Assembly (NCBI GenBank): GCA_035714365.1
Contig: DASTMB010000023.1
Location: forward strand, 1-64,000
Source of the DNA: Mycobacteriales bacterium
GTDB taxonomy: Bacteria > Actinomycetota > Actinomycetes > BP-191
Reading direction: 5' to 3'
DNA length: 64,000 nt
Shown here: positions 34,466-43,798 of the stretch, in pieces
Layout: every line of letters starts with the position of its first letter
How positions within the stretch are numbered: the first letter of the stretch is position 1
Translations under genes and position numbers: made by a program
The notes under the pieces: model-generated
Databases searched by the model: none
The model's input: the letters and a program-made list of their open reading frames with translations, nothing else
What the model was told of the DNA's origin: nothing

Positions 34466-35634
34466 ATGCGAGGCACCATCGTTCGACGCGGCCAGAAGTT
34501 CTACGCCGTGCTCGACCTGCCGCCCGGCGAGAACGGCAAGCGCCGCCAGAAGTGGCTGTCCGGCTTCGACACCCGCCGCGAGGCCGAGGCCGCGCTGGCC
34601 GAGACGCTGACCGAGGTCCACTCCGGCCGGTACGTCGCGCCGACCGCCATGACCGTCCGGCAGTTCCTCTGCGACGAGTGGCTGCCCGCGAGCGCCGCCC
34701 GCGTCCGCAAGACCACGCTGCGGTCCTACCGGCAACTCATCGACCTGCACGCCGTCCCGGCACTCGGCACCCTGCCGCTCGGCGACGTCACGCCGGTCAT
34801 GCTCACCAAGCTCTACGGCCGCCTGCTGTCGTCGGGCCGGTCAACGGGAAGGGCGGCCTGTCCGCGCGCACCGTCCGCTTCCTGCACACCGTCCTGCGCC
34901 GCGCTTTCGCCGACGCCGTCCGGTGGCGCTACCTCTCGGCGAACCCGGCCGACGGCGCGACGCCGCCGTCCGCCGCTGCGGCACGCGCCCCGGAGATGCG
35001 AACGTGGACGCTCGCGCAGTTGCAGGCGTTCCTCCGCTTCACCGCGGACGACGACTACCACGTTGGGTACGTCCTGGCCGCGTGCTGCGGTCTTCGCCGC
35101 GGCGAGGTCTGCGGGCTGCGCTGGTCCGACATCGACCTCGACGGCGGCGACGCCTTCGGCCCGCACCTGCGCGTGCGCCAGCAGCTCGTCGACGTCGACT
35201 ACGCGATCAGCTTCTCGGAGCCCAAGACCGCGAAGAGCCGCCGCGTCGTCGCGCTCGACGAGACGGTCGTCGCCGTCCTGCGGCGTCACCGGACCAGGCA
35301 GCGCAAGGACCGGTTCGCGCTCGGCGCGGCTTACGACGACCGCGACCTGGTCCTCGCCCGCGCCGACGGCTCACCGGTCCAGCCGAGCAACTTCGTCCAG
35401 GTGTTCGCCCGCCGGGTCGGCGAGGCCGATGTGCCGGCGATCCGGTTCCACGACCTCCGTCACACGCACGCGACGTTGTCCCTCCAGGCAGGCATCCACC
35501 CGAAGATAGTCAGCGAGCGCCTCGGCCACTCCAGCGCCGCGTTCACGCTGGACACCTACAGCCACGCCCTCCCGTCGCTCCAGGCTGAAGCCGCCGCGAC
35601 GTTCGGCGCGTTGGTGTACGGGCAATTGCATTGA
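34466..35634 (+). pseudogene. Tyrosine-type site-specific integrase, frameshifted
   Basis: ATG 34466 follows GGGAGG (34452-34457). The first frame gives the arm-binding and core-binding domains (GTIVRRGQKFYAVLDLPPG; VRQFLCDEWLPASAARVRK; LTKLYGRLLSSGR). At about 34838 the frame breaks: one more G in GGCCGGTCAAC would give SSGRVNGKGGLSARTVR, and the second frame continues with the catalytic domain: CGLRRGEVCGLRW (Arg), HDLRHTHATLSLQAG (His-x-x-Arg), LGHSS (His) and TYSHALP (Tyr nucleophile). All catalytic residues are intact. Phage-type integrase, presumably of the tRNA-Thr site; inactive as given unless the shift is a sequencing error or is bypassed. Confidence 0.8.
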
Positions 35635-35647
35635 GAGCTGATTGGTC

Positions 35648-35944
35648 TCAGCCTCGGGTCAGGTACTTCCGCGCGCGCGATCCCAGGTGTAGGTGGACGC
35701 CGTTGTCGATGAGCACCTTCTCGATCTTCGCGGAAAGTTCGGCCATCCCGTTGAAGGGGATAGGTGCTGTGGGTGCGATGCCATGCGAGGCGTTCCGTTC
35801 GATGCGCACGACGCCCGCATCCCACGCATGCTTGGGGACTATCTTGGCCTTGCCTTCTGCGATCGAGTCGGTCCAGAACCGGACCTTGATCTCGATCATC
35901 CGAGTTCCCCAGGCGGCTTCCTTGGCTTCGAGTGCCTCTGGCAT
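35648..35944 (-). CDS. Hypothetical protein
   Basis: 98 residues from ATG 35944, with GGGGAG four bases upstream. Begins MPEALEAKEAAWGTRMIEIK; has VRFWTDSIAEGKAKIVPKHAWDAGVVRIERN and ends in a helix ELSAKIEKVLIDNGVHLHLG. The sequence is compact and charged with no signal or membrane segment. Similar small proteins occur in actinobacteria but I cannot name the family. It is convergent with the integrase remnant, ending 13 bases from it. Confidence 0.65.
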   Translation of the reverse strand: MPEALEAKEAAWGTRMIEIKVRFWTDSIAEGKAKIVPKHAWDAGVVRIERNASHGIAPTAPIPFNGMAELSAKIEKVLIDNGVHLHLGSRARKYLTRG

Positions 35945-36173
35945 GGTCTCCCCGTTCGTTGAAAGCGTAGGCCGCCAACGTATGCCGGGTGCACGATCGC
36001 CGTCTAACGCGCGCGATGGTGCCGCATGAGGACGAACGACTCGGCCGTGCGCCTTTCCCTCAGTGTCGTGACCAGAGCTCTGTTCGCGCAGGCGCTCAAT
36101 CGTCGGTACGGCACCTGGCGACCCCACTGCTCAAGGAGGGCCCGCTGCATGGCGCATTCGTTTCGCATGAGTG

Positions 36174-36306
36174 CGTGAACCGCCCTGGGTTCTGTCGAGG
36201 CTCGGGTTCATTGGTCCCGGCGCCGGTCCGGCGTCGGGTGTGCGTAGTAGAGGGCTTCCTTCTCGGCGGGCGGGATGCCGCCGATCTCGATGTGCAGGCG
36301 GCGGTT
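36174..36306 (-). mobile_element. IS3-family insertion-sequence remnant (transposase C-terminus and right end)
   Basis: The minus strand reads NRRLHIEIGGIPPAEKEALY, then YAHPTPDRRRDQ and a stop (36210-36208), the typical C-terminus of IS3-group OrfB transposases (N-x-R-R-L-H-x-x-L/I-G-x-x-P-P-A-E). It is followed by TGAACCCGAGCCT and AGAACCCAGGGCGGTTCA, which resembles the usual right terminus of such elements. Upstream the frame is stopped after one more codon, so only about 33 codons survive. The rest of 35945-36519 holds one GTCTAACG (36002) and the RHS promoter, otherwise nothing I can identify. Confidence 0.7.
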
Positions 36307-36519
36307 CAACTAGATCGCAGTCGCCTGCGAGGCGAAGCGTGTGTGAAGTGGAGGTGGCAGAGAGCGAGTGGCACCCTGCCGCTTACGTGAGACTTTTGTG
36401 ACGATTTGGAGGGTATTGCAACCCCTAGGTACGAGTTCTAACCTACCTCCACTTCGGCGGCTTGACGCGTTCGCCGGAGCGGCCTGGCAAACAAGGTCAG
36501 GGCACGACTTAAGGGGGAC

Positions 36520-39500
36520 ATGATGCGTCGCTATCGCCGTCTGCCCAATTCGTTGCGACCTCGCGGAGTCCTCGCGATTGCGGGCCTCGTCGCGGCCGGT
36601 CTCGGGGTGCTCCCGCCGATCGCGCACGCGGGCACCGGGACCGCACCGGACGGGATCGGGGAGCGCAAGGGCTACAAGTTCGAGGGACAGAAGCTCAATG
36701 ACCGGTTGGAGCTGAAGGTCAACGTCGCGACCGGCAACCTGCTGGTCAAGGCGACCGACCTCACGATCGCGGGTACCGGCCTGTCCGCGGAAGTCGACCG
36801 GTTCTACAACAGCCTCTCGACGTGGAACGAGGCCATGGGCCCGGGGTGGATCCTCGGGGTCGGCCACGACGTCCGCCTGGTGGTGACGTCAACCGATGTC
36901 ACCTTCCACGCGCCGAGCGGCTACCAGGCGAGGTTCAACGTCAACGCCGACGGCACGTACACCGCGCCGGCCGACCCCGGCATCGATGCGACGCTGACGA
37001 AGAAGGCCGACGGCACGTACGAGCTGAAGTGGCACTCCAAGGAGAAGTACCTCTTCGACTCGACGGGTCTGTGGACCAAGCACGTCGACAAGAACGACAA
37101 CGCCCTCACGTTGTCGTACAACGCGTCGCGGCAGGTCTCGCAGCTCACCGACACCCGCGGCCGGACGATCACGTTCACGTACGCGAACGGCAGGCTCACC
37201 GCCGTCTCCGACAACTCGGGCGGCCGGACGTACAGCTACTCGTACGACACCGTCGGTCGGCTGGCGACGTCGGCGATCACGACGTACTCCCTCGCCACCG
37301 ACAACGTGAACCTCGGCAAGCAGACGCTCTACGCGTACGACACGTCGAACCGGCTGACCCGGATCACCGACCCGCGCGGCAACGCCACGACGTTCACCTA
37401 CGACGGCACAACCCGCAAGGTCCGCACCATCACGCGTGTGCTCGACCCGACGACCGGGACCGGGGCCACGACGACGTTCACGTACCTGACGACGCGCGAC
37501 AAGTGCGCCAATGAGACGAACGCCGTCAAGGAGACGAAGGTCGACGGTCCGCGCACCGACGTCGTGGACGTCACGAGCCACTGCCTCGACAGCCACGACC
37601 GCTCCGTCTCGGTGTTCGACGCGAAGGGCAATAAGCGCAGCACCAAGTACGCGTCGAACTCCAACGTCGCGCAGCTCAACGAGTCCGGGGTCGAGTCGGG
37701 CCCCGCGACCGGCTACGAGTGGACGTCGGGCAACCAACTCGCTTCGGTCTCGCTGCCGACGGGCGGCCAGTCGTACTACGACTACGGCGACGCGGCGAAC
37801 ACGCACCTGCCCACCTCGGTGCGCGACTTCTCCGCAGGCTCCAGGACGGCGCCGTCGACGTGGGACTACGACTACGACGACGACGGCAACATGATCGAGG
37901 CGAAGAACGCGACGACCGGCATCACGTACCGGTACTGCTACAACGGCAACGGCACGGTCGACCGCGTCGCGCCGCCGTCGCTCGACGGGCTTCCGCTCGA
38001 TGACAACACGACGGCGTCGGCGTGCGCGGGCTTCGCGCAAGGCAACGACACGCTCTTCACTTACAACACCAAGGGCGAGCTCGTCTTCGTCAACCCGCCA
38101 GGTCCGCGGGCCGGTGTCTCGTTGTCGTACGACCCGCTGAGCCGCCTGGCGTCGCGGCGTGACGCGCGCGGTGTCACCGCGTCCTACTCGTATGACGCGC
38201 TCGACCGCATCACCCGCATCGCGTACGACGCGCCGGTGGGAACTTCGATCCCGATGACGGCGCTCGTTCCCCCGGACGACGACGACGCGAGGACGGTTTG
38301 GATTACGTACTCGTACGACGAGAACGGCAACATGACAGCGCGGCTCGACAGCAATGGGAACTCGACGTTCCAGTACGACGCGCTGAACCGGATGACGAAG
38401 GAGTCGCCCGAGGCGCCGTCGGCTGTGACGACCTACACCTACGACCTCGCCGGCAACCCGCTCACGGTTTCCTCGTCCGACGAGCCGGCGGCGGTGCGGT
38501 ACGCGTACGACAGCACCAACCTGGTCACGTCGATCGTCGATCAGGAAAACCGCACGACGACGTTCTCGTACAACAAAAAGGGCGCGCGACGGAAGACCGC
38601 GTACCCGAACGGTGTCGCGATGGAGTGGCGGTACGACGACGCCGGCCGCGTGACGTGCGCCTACTCGTACAAGGGGACGGCACCGGCGACCGACCCGAAC
38701 GCCGAGGAGTCCTGTCCGGCTGCGTCCACGTCGCTGCTGACGTTCTACAAGTACGAGTATGGCGCGCTGCTCGGCGGTGTCATGACCGACACCAACCGCC
38801 GCGAGAAGACGACCGAGCGCGACTCCAGTGTGACGACGTACGGGTACGACGCCATCGGCCGCCTCATCCGTGTCACGAAGAAGTCGACGGCGGGCACGGT
38901 GCTGCGCGAGCACACGTACACCTACGACGCCGAGAGCAACCTCACGCGTGAGCAGGTGACCGGCAGCGCGGCGACGGCGGAAACCCGGACGCAGGCGTAC
39001 GACGTGGACGGCGCGCTCTGCTGGACCGCGAGCGGCTCGCCGACGTCGGCATGCACGAGCGTGCCGGCCGGCGCCACGACGTACACGTACAGCCCCGACG
39101 GCAGCCTGACCACATCGAGCGCCGGCTTCGGTGCGACGTACAGCCTGCGCGGGCACACGGTCGAGGTCACACCGCCCGGCGGGGCCGCGATCCCGATGAA
39201 GTACACCGACGCGACGCAGGACCGGCGGATCCTCGTCGGCACCATCGCGATGGCGTACAACCAGCTGGGTCTGTCATCGCAATCGTCGACGAGCGGCGCG
39301 TCGAACGCGACGTGGTTCCCGCGGGATCCCAACGGGACGCTCGTCGGGATGCTCGCGGCGAACTCGACCACAGCCGACCTGTACTACCTGTTCGACGGGC
39401 TCGGCTCGGTCGTCGGCACGACGGACGGCGCGGGAACGCTCGTCAAGCGGTACGAATACGAGCCGTTCGGCGAGGAGATCGGCGCGTCGTCGACCGACAC

Positions 39501-39999
39501 CAACCCGTGGCGGTACGCCGGCGGCTACTACGACAACGCGACGAAGATGCTGAAGTTCGGCACCCGGTACTACATGCCGAACCTCGGCCGCTGGACGCAG
39601 CGCGACCCCGTGACGGGACCGCTGACGAACCCGATCGCGCTCAACCCGTACGCGTACTCCGGCTGCGACCCGGTGAACTCGATCGACTCGTCGGGGCGGC
39701 TGCCGTGCGGCATCGCGCCGGCGTTCAACATCGCGTTCGGCGCGTACAAGGTCGCCAAGGGCATCGGTGCGCTCGTCACCGGCGCCGCGCAGCTGCCGTT
39801 CGGGATCACGACGCTGACCGGCGGCATGGCGATCGCCTACGGTGTGTACCAGCTCGGCACCGGAGCGGCGCGCCTGTACCGAGGCGCGTGGAAGCAGCGT
39901 GACATGTGGACGCGAACGGACTGCTCGGCGAGGGACCTCATCGCCGGCGTGATCCCCGGAGGGGACAGCACCATGGACTTCCTCGGCGGTCTCTTGTGA
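36520..39999 (+). CDS. Secreted RHS/YD-repeat protein with hydrophobic C-terminal tip
   Basis: 1159 residues. ATG 36520 or 36523 (GGGGG at 36513-36517 fits 36523 better). Signal peptide RGVLAIAGLVAAGLGVLPPIAHA (about 14-36). A leading shell segment (KVNVATGNLLV..DRFYNSLS) precedes some 20 YD repeats (such as YSYDTVGRLAT, FTYDGTTRKV; about 160-930). The RHS core follows: YYLFDGLGSVVGTTDGAGT, YEYEPFGE, GTRYYMPNLGRWTQRDP, NPYAYSGCDPVNSIDSSGR. The variable tip (about 1063-1159) is hydrophobic (ALVTGAAQLPFGITTLTGGM), suggesting a membrane-acting toxin rather than an enzyme. The stop overlaps a 66-residue 2-TM protein start (GTGA). Cargo between attachment copies 1 and 2. Confidence 0.85.
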   Translation: MMRRYRRLPNSLRPRGVLAIAGLVAAGLGVLPPIAHAGTGTAPDGIGERKGYKFEGQKLNDRLELKVNVATGNLLVKATDLTIAGTGLSAEVDRFYNSLSTWNEAMGPGWILGVGHDVRLVVTSTDVTFHAPSGYQARFNVNADGTYTAPADPGIDATLTKKADGTYELKWHSKEKYLFDSTGLWTKHVDKNDNALTLSYNASRQVSQLTDTRGRTITFTYANGRLTAVSDNSGGRTYSYSYDTVGRLATSAITTYSLATDNVNLGKQTLYAYDTSNRLTRITDPRGNATTFTYDGTTRKVRTITRVLDPTTGTGATTTFTYLTTRDKCANETNAVKETKVDGPRTDVVDVTSHCLDSHDRSVSVFDAKGNKRSTKYASNSNVAQLNESGVESGPATGYEWTSGNQLASVSLPTGGQSYYDYGDAANTHLPTSVRDFSAGSRTAPSTWDYDYDDDGNMIEAKNATTGITYRYCYNGNGTVDRVAPPSLDGLPLDDNTTASACAGFAQGNDTLFTYNTKGELVFVNPPGPRAGVSLSYDPLSRLASRRDARGVTASYSYDALDRITRIAYDAPVGTSIPMTALVPPDDDDARTVWITYSYDENGNMTARLDSNGNSTFQYDALNRMTKESPEAPSAVTTYTYDLAGNPLTVSSSDEPAAVRYAYDSTNLVTSIVDQENRTTTFSYNKKGARRKTAYPNGVAMEWRYDDAGRVTCAYSYKGTAPATDPNAEESCPAASTSLLTFYKYEYGALLGGVMTDTNRREKTTERDSSVTTYGYDAIGRLIRVTKKSTAGTVLREHTYTYDAESNLTREQVTGSAATAETRTQAYDVDGALCWTASGSPTSACTSVPAGATTYTYSPDGSLTTSSAGFGATYSLRGHTVEVTPPGGAAIPMKYTDATQDRRILVGTIAMAYNQLGLSSQSSTSGASNATWFPRDPNGTLVGMLAANSTTADLYYLFDGLGSVVGTTDGAGTLVKRYEYEPFGEEIGASSTDTNPWRYAGGYYDNATKMLKFGTRYYMPNLGRWTQRDPVTGPLTNPIALNPYAYSGCDPVNSIDSSGRLPCGIAPAFNIAFGAYKVAKGIGALVTGAAQLPFGITTLTGGMAIAYGVYQLGTGAARLYRGAWKQRDMWTRTDCSARDLIAGVIPGGDSTMDFLGGLL

Positions 40000-40196
40000 C
40001 CGAGTGGCGTCCCGTTTTCGTCGGCCTGGCGCTGATAGCCCTGGTCGGCGGCGGGTTCCGCGCGCTGCTCCTGGTCTGGGCGCTCCGGACGGGCAACGCG
40101 CACCCGCCGGATCGGGCGCGGATCGCGGCGGTGGTCTTCGGGGTGATCGCGCTCGTCGGCGCGATCGCGTTGATACCGCTGCGGTCCAAGTCCTGA
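39996..40196 (+). CDS. Small two-helix membrane protein, putative RHS partner or immunity protein
   Basis: 66 residues from GTG 39996, overlapping the RHS stop by GTGA. Two hydrophobic segments (FVGLALIALVGGGFRALLLVW and IAAVVFGVIALVGAIALIPL) with a short polar loop (RTGNAHPPDRAR). Immunity genes of polymorphic toxins lie directly after the toxin gene, and a membrane protein would suit a membrane-acting tip. That function is inference from position and topology; no family recognised. Confidence 0.6.
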   Translation: MTEWRPVFVGLALIALVGGGFRALLLVWALRTGNAHPPDRARIAAVVFGVIALVGAIALIPLRSKS

Positions 40197-40334
40197 CGCG
40201 CGGTGAGGCGGAGGTCCCGGTCGGATGCTTGGCCGGGCCCTCCGCCGCGCCGTGCTCAGCTCGTTTGGGCGACGACGAGTGGCGAAGGCACAAAGGCGCT
40301 TGGGAACGTCGGGCGTAGGGTCAAACGCTGCGTC

Positions 40335-40535
40335 CACAGCCCCCGCGAGCCGTGTTCCACTGCTGGCGGAGTGCTGGCAAACTAGACGTGTAACGCCGCT
40401 ACGCGACGACACGACGGAGGGCTCGACACTGCACCTGACGTGCGCAGATGGCATCGAACGAGACCGGCTGGCACGTCAGAGGCCGCACTTGTAATCGGCA
40501 GGTTCCCGGTTCGAGTCCGGGCGTCGGCTCTCGTT
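40335..40535 (+). repeat. Attachment-site repeat copy 2 (core 40490-40535)
   Basis: The core is identical to copies 1, 3 and 4. The 150-base upstream flank (CGAGCCGTGTTCC, GGAGTGCTGGCAAACTAGAC, ACGCCGCTACGCGACGACA) matches copy 1 closely. The downstream flank to about 40730, including the GTCTAAC pair (40589, 40600), also matches copy 1's, but where copy 1 has an integrase gene, copy 2 has none. Confidence 0.8.
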
Positions 40536-40917
40536 CCCACAGGTCAGAGGCTTGTCAGCCTTCTGGCCGTGGGCCTCGGAAGCCCGACGTCTAACAGATG
40601 TCTAACGAACCGTAGACGTCAGCCCTCTTGAGGCGTCACCCGACGGCACGGAGCGGCACCGGACTTGGACCGAGCTCCGGCCCTCGTGCGTGCAGTACCT
40701 CCCGAGAGTGGCGCTACCGACACCATTCAGTCGTGTCGCTCGGCGTGACCCGCGTGAGGCGTTGATTCCTTCCTCGGCCGTTGAGTTCGAGGCAGGCAGC
40801 ACCCTGGCGCCGGTCGACCGTGGGGTGGGAGGATCGTCGCGTGGAGCGAAGATCGGGGGACGCGACGCATGCCCGAGTGGGCGCCGAGGACCGGTCATCG
40901 CAGGTACGGCGGCGTCG

Positions 40918-42123
40918 GTGAGAAAGCTCGCGATTGGACCCGGGCGGCTGGTTGCCTTCGTGGACGACGCGGATGGCATGGTCGTGACGGGAGCAAAGCC
41001 AGGCACGTTGGTGCGGGTGCAGGCCACGACCACAGCCCAGGGCCAGACCGTCACGTGTTCGGGCGAGTTCGTGGCCGACCCCTGGGGAACGGTCGAGACC
41101 GCGCGCGACCCCAGCATCGGTGGCGACTACACAGGTGTCGACCCGTTCGGGCTCCTCTGGAGCGCCGACACCGACGGCAATCTCGACCGGTCGGACCTGC
41201 GCCCCGTCCGCGTGAGCGTCTCCGCCGAGTCCGGAGGCCGCTTGGCGGAGGCTTCCTTCTCTCGCTCATGGCACCCGGCCACCGGCGCTGTGCGCGACGT
41301 GCGCGAGCCGGGTGTCATCGGACGCCTTTTCACTCCCCCGGCACCTGCCCTAAGCCCGGGGGTCGTCATCCTTGCGGGGTCAGATGGCGGCCTCGGGAGC
41401 GTGGCCATGTCGGCGCTGCTCTCTCGGCACGGCATGGCCGCCCTCGCCCTCGCCCACTGGAATTATCCAGGCACGCCACCGGCGATGAAGGACATCGACG
41501 TGGAGATCGTAGGAGCTGCATGTGACTGGCTCCGGCGGCAGCCGGGCGTTCGTGACCAGCGCCCAAGCGTCGTAGGAATCTCGCGGGGCGGCGAACTGGC
41601 GCTGCTGGCGGGCTCGCTGGAGCCCTCCCGGGTCGGCTCCGTGGTCTCCTTGGTGGGCAGCGGTGTCGCGTGGGGCGCGTTCGGCCCGGGGAGCCGCGTG
41701 ACCGACATCGCGTGGCGGTTCCGTGGGGAGCCATTGCCCGCAATGGACGAGGACGAGGACGACCCGGACGCCTGCCTGGAGGATCAGGGCATGGTTGCGC
41801 GGGCCGAGATTCCGGTCGAGAACTCAGAACGCGTACTCCTGGTCAGCGGTTCGCGCGACGGCATGTGGCCCAGCGCCCGTCTCAGCGCGATCGCGGCAAA
41901 CCGGGCCACCCGCAACGGAGCGGAAAACCGGGTCACGCACGTCGAGCAGGCAGACGCTGGCCACGGATGCACAACACCGCCCGGGTTCGCGGTGCCCGCG
42001 GTCGTGCGGCACCCGATAGACGGCTCCATATGGGATCTCGGCGGCACACGCGAGGGAAACCACGCGGCGCGCATCGACACTTGGCACCGCCTGCTGCATT
42101 TCCTCGAAGCGCCGCTCCCATGA
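40918..42123 (+). CDS. Acyl-CoA thioesterase/BAAT-type alpha/beta hydrolase
   Basis: About 401 residues. The N-terminal beta domain (LAIGPGRLVAFVDDADGMVV; GTLVRVQATTTAQGQTVTCSGEF) and the hydrolase domain (FTPPAPALSPGVVILAGSDGG; VGISRGGELALLAGS; VLLVSGSRDGMWPS; DAGHGCTTPPG) are in the order of the acyl-CoA thioesterase / bile-acid-CoA:amino acid N-acyltransferase family. The nucleophile is Ser in G-I-S-R-G-G (Cys in animal BAAT), and Asp and His of the triad are visible. The start is uncertain: GTG 40918 fits the domain boundary; a 26-codon frame with its own GGGAGGA (GTG 40840 to TGA 40921) ends overlapping it. Cargo between copies 2 and 3. Confidence 0.75.
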   Translation: MRKLAIGPGRLVAFVDDADGMVVTGAKPGTLVRVQATTTAQGQTVTCSGEFVADPWGTVETARDPSIGGDYTGVDPFGLLWSADTDGNLDRSDLRPVRVSVSAESGGRLAEASFSRSWHPATGAVRDVREPGVIGRLFTPPAPALSPGVVILAGSDGGLGSVAMSALLSRHGMAALALAHWNYPGTPPAMKDIDVEIVGAACDWLRRQPGVRDQRPSVVGISRGGELALLAGSLEPSRVGSVVSLVGSGVAWGAFGPGSRVTDIAWRFRGEPLPAMDEDEDDPDACLEDQGMVARAEIPVENSERVLLVSGSRDGMWPSARLSAIAANRATRNGAENRVTHVEQADAGHGCTTPPGFAVPAVVRHPIDGSIWDLGGTREGNHAARIDTWHRLLHFLEAPLP

Positions 42124-42314
42124 ACGCGCGGCACGAGTATGGGCGGTGTGCCCGTAGTACGTCGTGAACCGTCGCTGAGTGGACCGACGCGGGCGAGTCG
42201 GCGCGGCAGATCGGCGAGCGTCTTGGCGTCGCGTCATCATCGTTGTCAGGTACCGGAACGTCTGCCGCGGCCGCGCGCTGATCGCCTGATCGAGGTTGGC
42301 GCATCGGCGCCGAC

Positions 42315-42332
42315 GTCTAACACGCGTCTAAC
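42315..42332. promoter_or_regulatory. Arm-type site pair before attachment copy 3
   Basis: GTCTAAC at 42315 and 42326 repeats the 11-bp-spaced pair seen after copies 1 and 2, but here lies 110 bases upstream of the core rather than downstream, indicating rearrangement or a differently oriented element end. Confidence 0.45.
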
Positions 42333-42441
42333 CAACGGCCCGTCACGAGGCCATACTGAACAGGTCGGCAGCCACTACTCGGAGGTAATTCACGCACGAA
42401 CGGGCACCCTCGAGCACTCGTTGACCGCTTCAAGATCGACA

Positions 42442-42487
42442 TGTAATCGGCAGGTTCCCGGTTCGAGTCCGGGCGTCGGCTCTCGTT
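42442..42487 (+). repeat. Attachment-site repeat copy 3 (core)
   Basis: The same 46-bp tRNA-Thr(TGT) 3'-half core as copies 1, 2 and 4. The base before TGT differs (A instead of T), and the upstream 150-base flank of the other copies is absent, so the shared sequence starts precisely at the anticodon, which helps define the crossover region. Apart from this and the GTCTAAC pair, the 650-base gap 42124-42773 holds nothing I can identify. Confidence 0.8.
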
Positions 42488-42773
42488 CCGGCAGTCAGCG
42501 GTCGTCATTCACCTTCGTGTCCACACTCCACGCGACAGTTCTGGCATCGGACTCCCCGTAAAGAGCGTGTAACCATCTCGTACGCGCTCATACAAGCAGC
42601 GCGGGCCGCCTATCTTCCTGGTACGTCGTGATGTACGCGTCGAGATCTAGGCGCTCGTCTTCTCGACCCAATCATCGTCTCGCCGACCTCGGGAGGCTGT
42701 GCGACGCGGCTGTAGACGAGCAAAACTCGTGTTTGCTGGTGCTCTGACTAGTGCACGTTGTAGTTTGGCGTGT

Positions 42774-43253
42774 ATGACGGAGGTCGCAATAGTGCTGGCG
42801 GTCGGAGGCATAGTGGGTTTGATCGTCGCCTTCCGGGCGGCGCCGATCCTCCTCGGCTGGCTGCGCACCCCCAGTATTCCCCTTGGGCAGCTGCGGGCGA
42901 TCCGGCGGAGCGCCGATCCGGTATCTCCTGTCAAGGCTTACTACGAGTGGCGTGAGGGGCAGTGGACACAGCTGGCGAAGGGCGCTGCGGCGCTCGGCGT
43001 CACCCTGCTCGTCGCGGTGACCGGAGCCAGCCTGGACAGTGCGAAGACGGTCAGGGAAACCACCCATGCCAACGCCTCCGAAAAGACGACGTCGACGCAC
43101 GTCTCGGTGACGGCGTCGTACGCGGTCGGGTTGGGGATCTTGGCAGCGTGGGCCGTGGCAATCGGTGCCTGGCGCGAGGCGAGGTATGTCGATGACGGCT
43201 TCCTCGCCGACGCAGCGCGGGTTTCACGCCTGCCAGGACCGAACCAGCCGTGA
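42774..43253 (+). CDS. Hypothetical membrane protein
   Basis: 159 residues from ATG 42774, with no ribosome-binding site but a TAGTTT box (42761-42766) about 8 bases before ATG, suggesting a leaderless message. Three hydrophobic segments: EVAIVLAVGGIVGLIVAFRA, LGVTLLVAVTGASLD and YAVGLGILAAWAVAIGAW. The region between the first two (IRRSADPVSPVKAYYEWREGQW) is polar and probably cytoplasmic. No family recognised. Paired by GTGA overlap with the next gene; together they are the cargo between copies 3 and 4. Confidence 0.6.
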   Translation: MTEVAIVLAVGGIVGLIVAFRAAPILLGWLRTPSIPLGQLRAIRRSADPVSPVKAYYEWREGQWTQLAKGAAALGVTLLVAVTGASLDSAKTVRETTHANASEKTTSTHVSVTASYAVGLGILAAWAVAIGAWREARYVDDGFLADAARVSRLPGPNQP

Positions 43254-43771
43254 ACGCAACGCCTGACATCGGGATTGTCGTCACGAGTATCGCCACCGCG
43301 GTTAGCGCCGGCGCCGGCGCCGCCGCTGTCGCATACGTTGTGCGCGGCGCTGCGCGGCGGCGAGCGATCGAACGCGACGCCACGGCCGCCGTGGCCGCGA
43401 TCCATGAGGTGCAGCGCGCCGCAGAGGAGTTCGCTCGGACCGATCTCGCGCAGCGAGGATCTCGCGCTGTGGGGGAGGCTGAATTGTTGGTGCCGCCACG
43501 GGCCCCCCTGCGCGTGCTCTATGAGACGGCGGCAGGCATGTGGACCGGACCCGACAACGAAGGCACTGATGCGCATGAGCGAGCACGTGCTGCGGTCGCA
43601 CAGCTGGAGGACGCACGCAGGGTGCTCGATGACTTGCCCGCGAACGCGGTCGCCGTTGCGATCGAGCGCTCCGAGCGCGGTGCGCCCTCATTCGACGAGG
43701 TGTGTGCTGTCCTCGACGCGCACGAGGCGCATGTTCGCGAATTCGGGCGGGCTACGCACCCTTCGCTGTGA
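43250..43771 (+). CDS. Hypothetical N-terminally anchored helical protein
   Basis: 173 residues from GTG 43250. One membrane helix (IGIVVTSIATAVSAGAGAAAVAYVV), then a basic stretch (RGAARRRAIERD) and a mostly helical, charged domain (AAIHEVQRAAEEFART; AHERARAAVAQLEDARRVLDDL). This is the layout of many DUF4760-like small anchored proteins, but no motif allows a firm call. Coupled to the preceding membrane protein. Confidence 0.6.
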   Translation: MNATPDIGIVVTSIATAVSAGAGAAAVAYVVRGAARRRAIERDATAAVAAIHEVQRAAEEFARTDLAQRGSRAVGEAELLVPPRAPLRVLYETAAGMWTGPDNEGTDAHERARAAVAQLEDARRVLDDLPANAVAVAIERSERGAPSFDEVCAVLDAHEAHVREFGRATHPSL

Positions 43772-43798
43772 GCGGGAATCGTCAGAGCGGCATGGCAA

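Noticed and set aside
36889-39156. A 755-codon minus-strand frame opposite the RHS gene
   Set aside because: Arg/Val-rich shadow frame; the RHS frame has signal peptide and YD repeats.
39906-40196. A longer 96-residue form of the 2-TM partner protein
   Set aside because: The extra 30 residues are antisense-like GC-rich sequence inside the RHS tip; GTG 39996 overlaps the RHS stop as at many junctions here.
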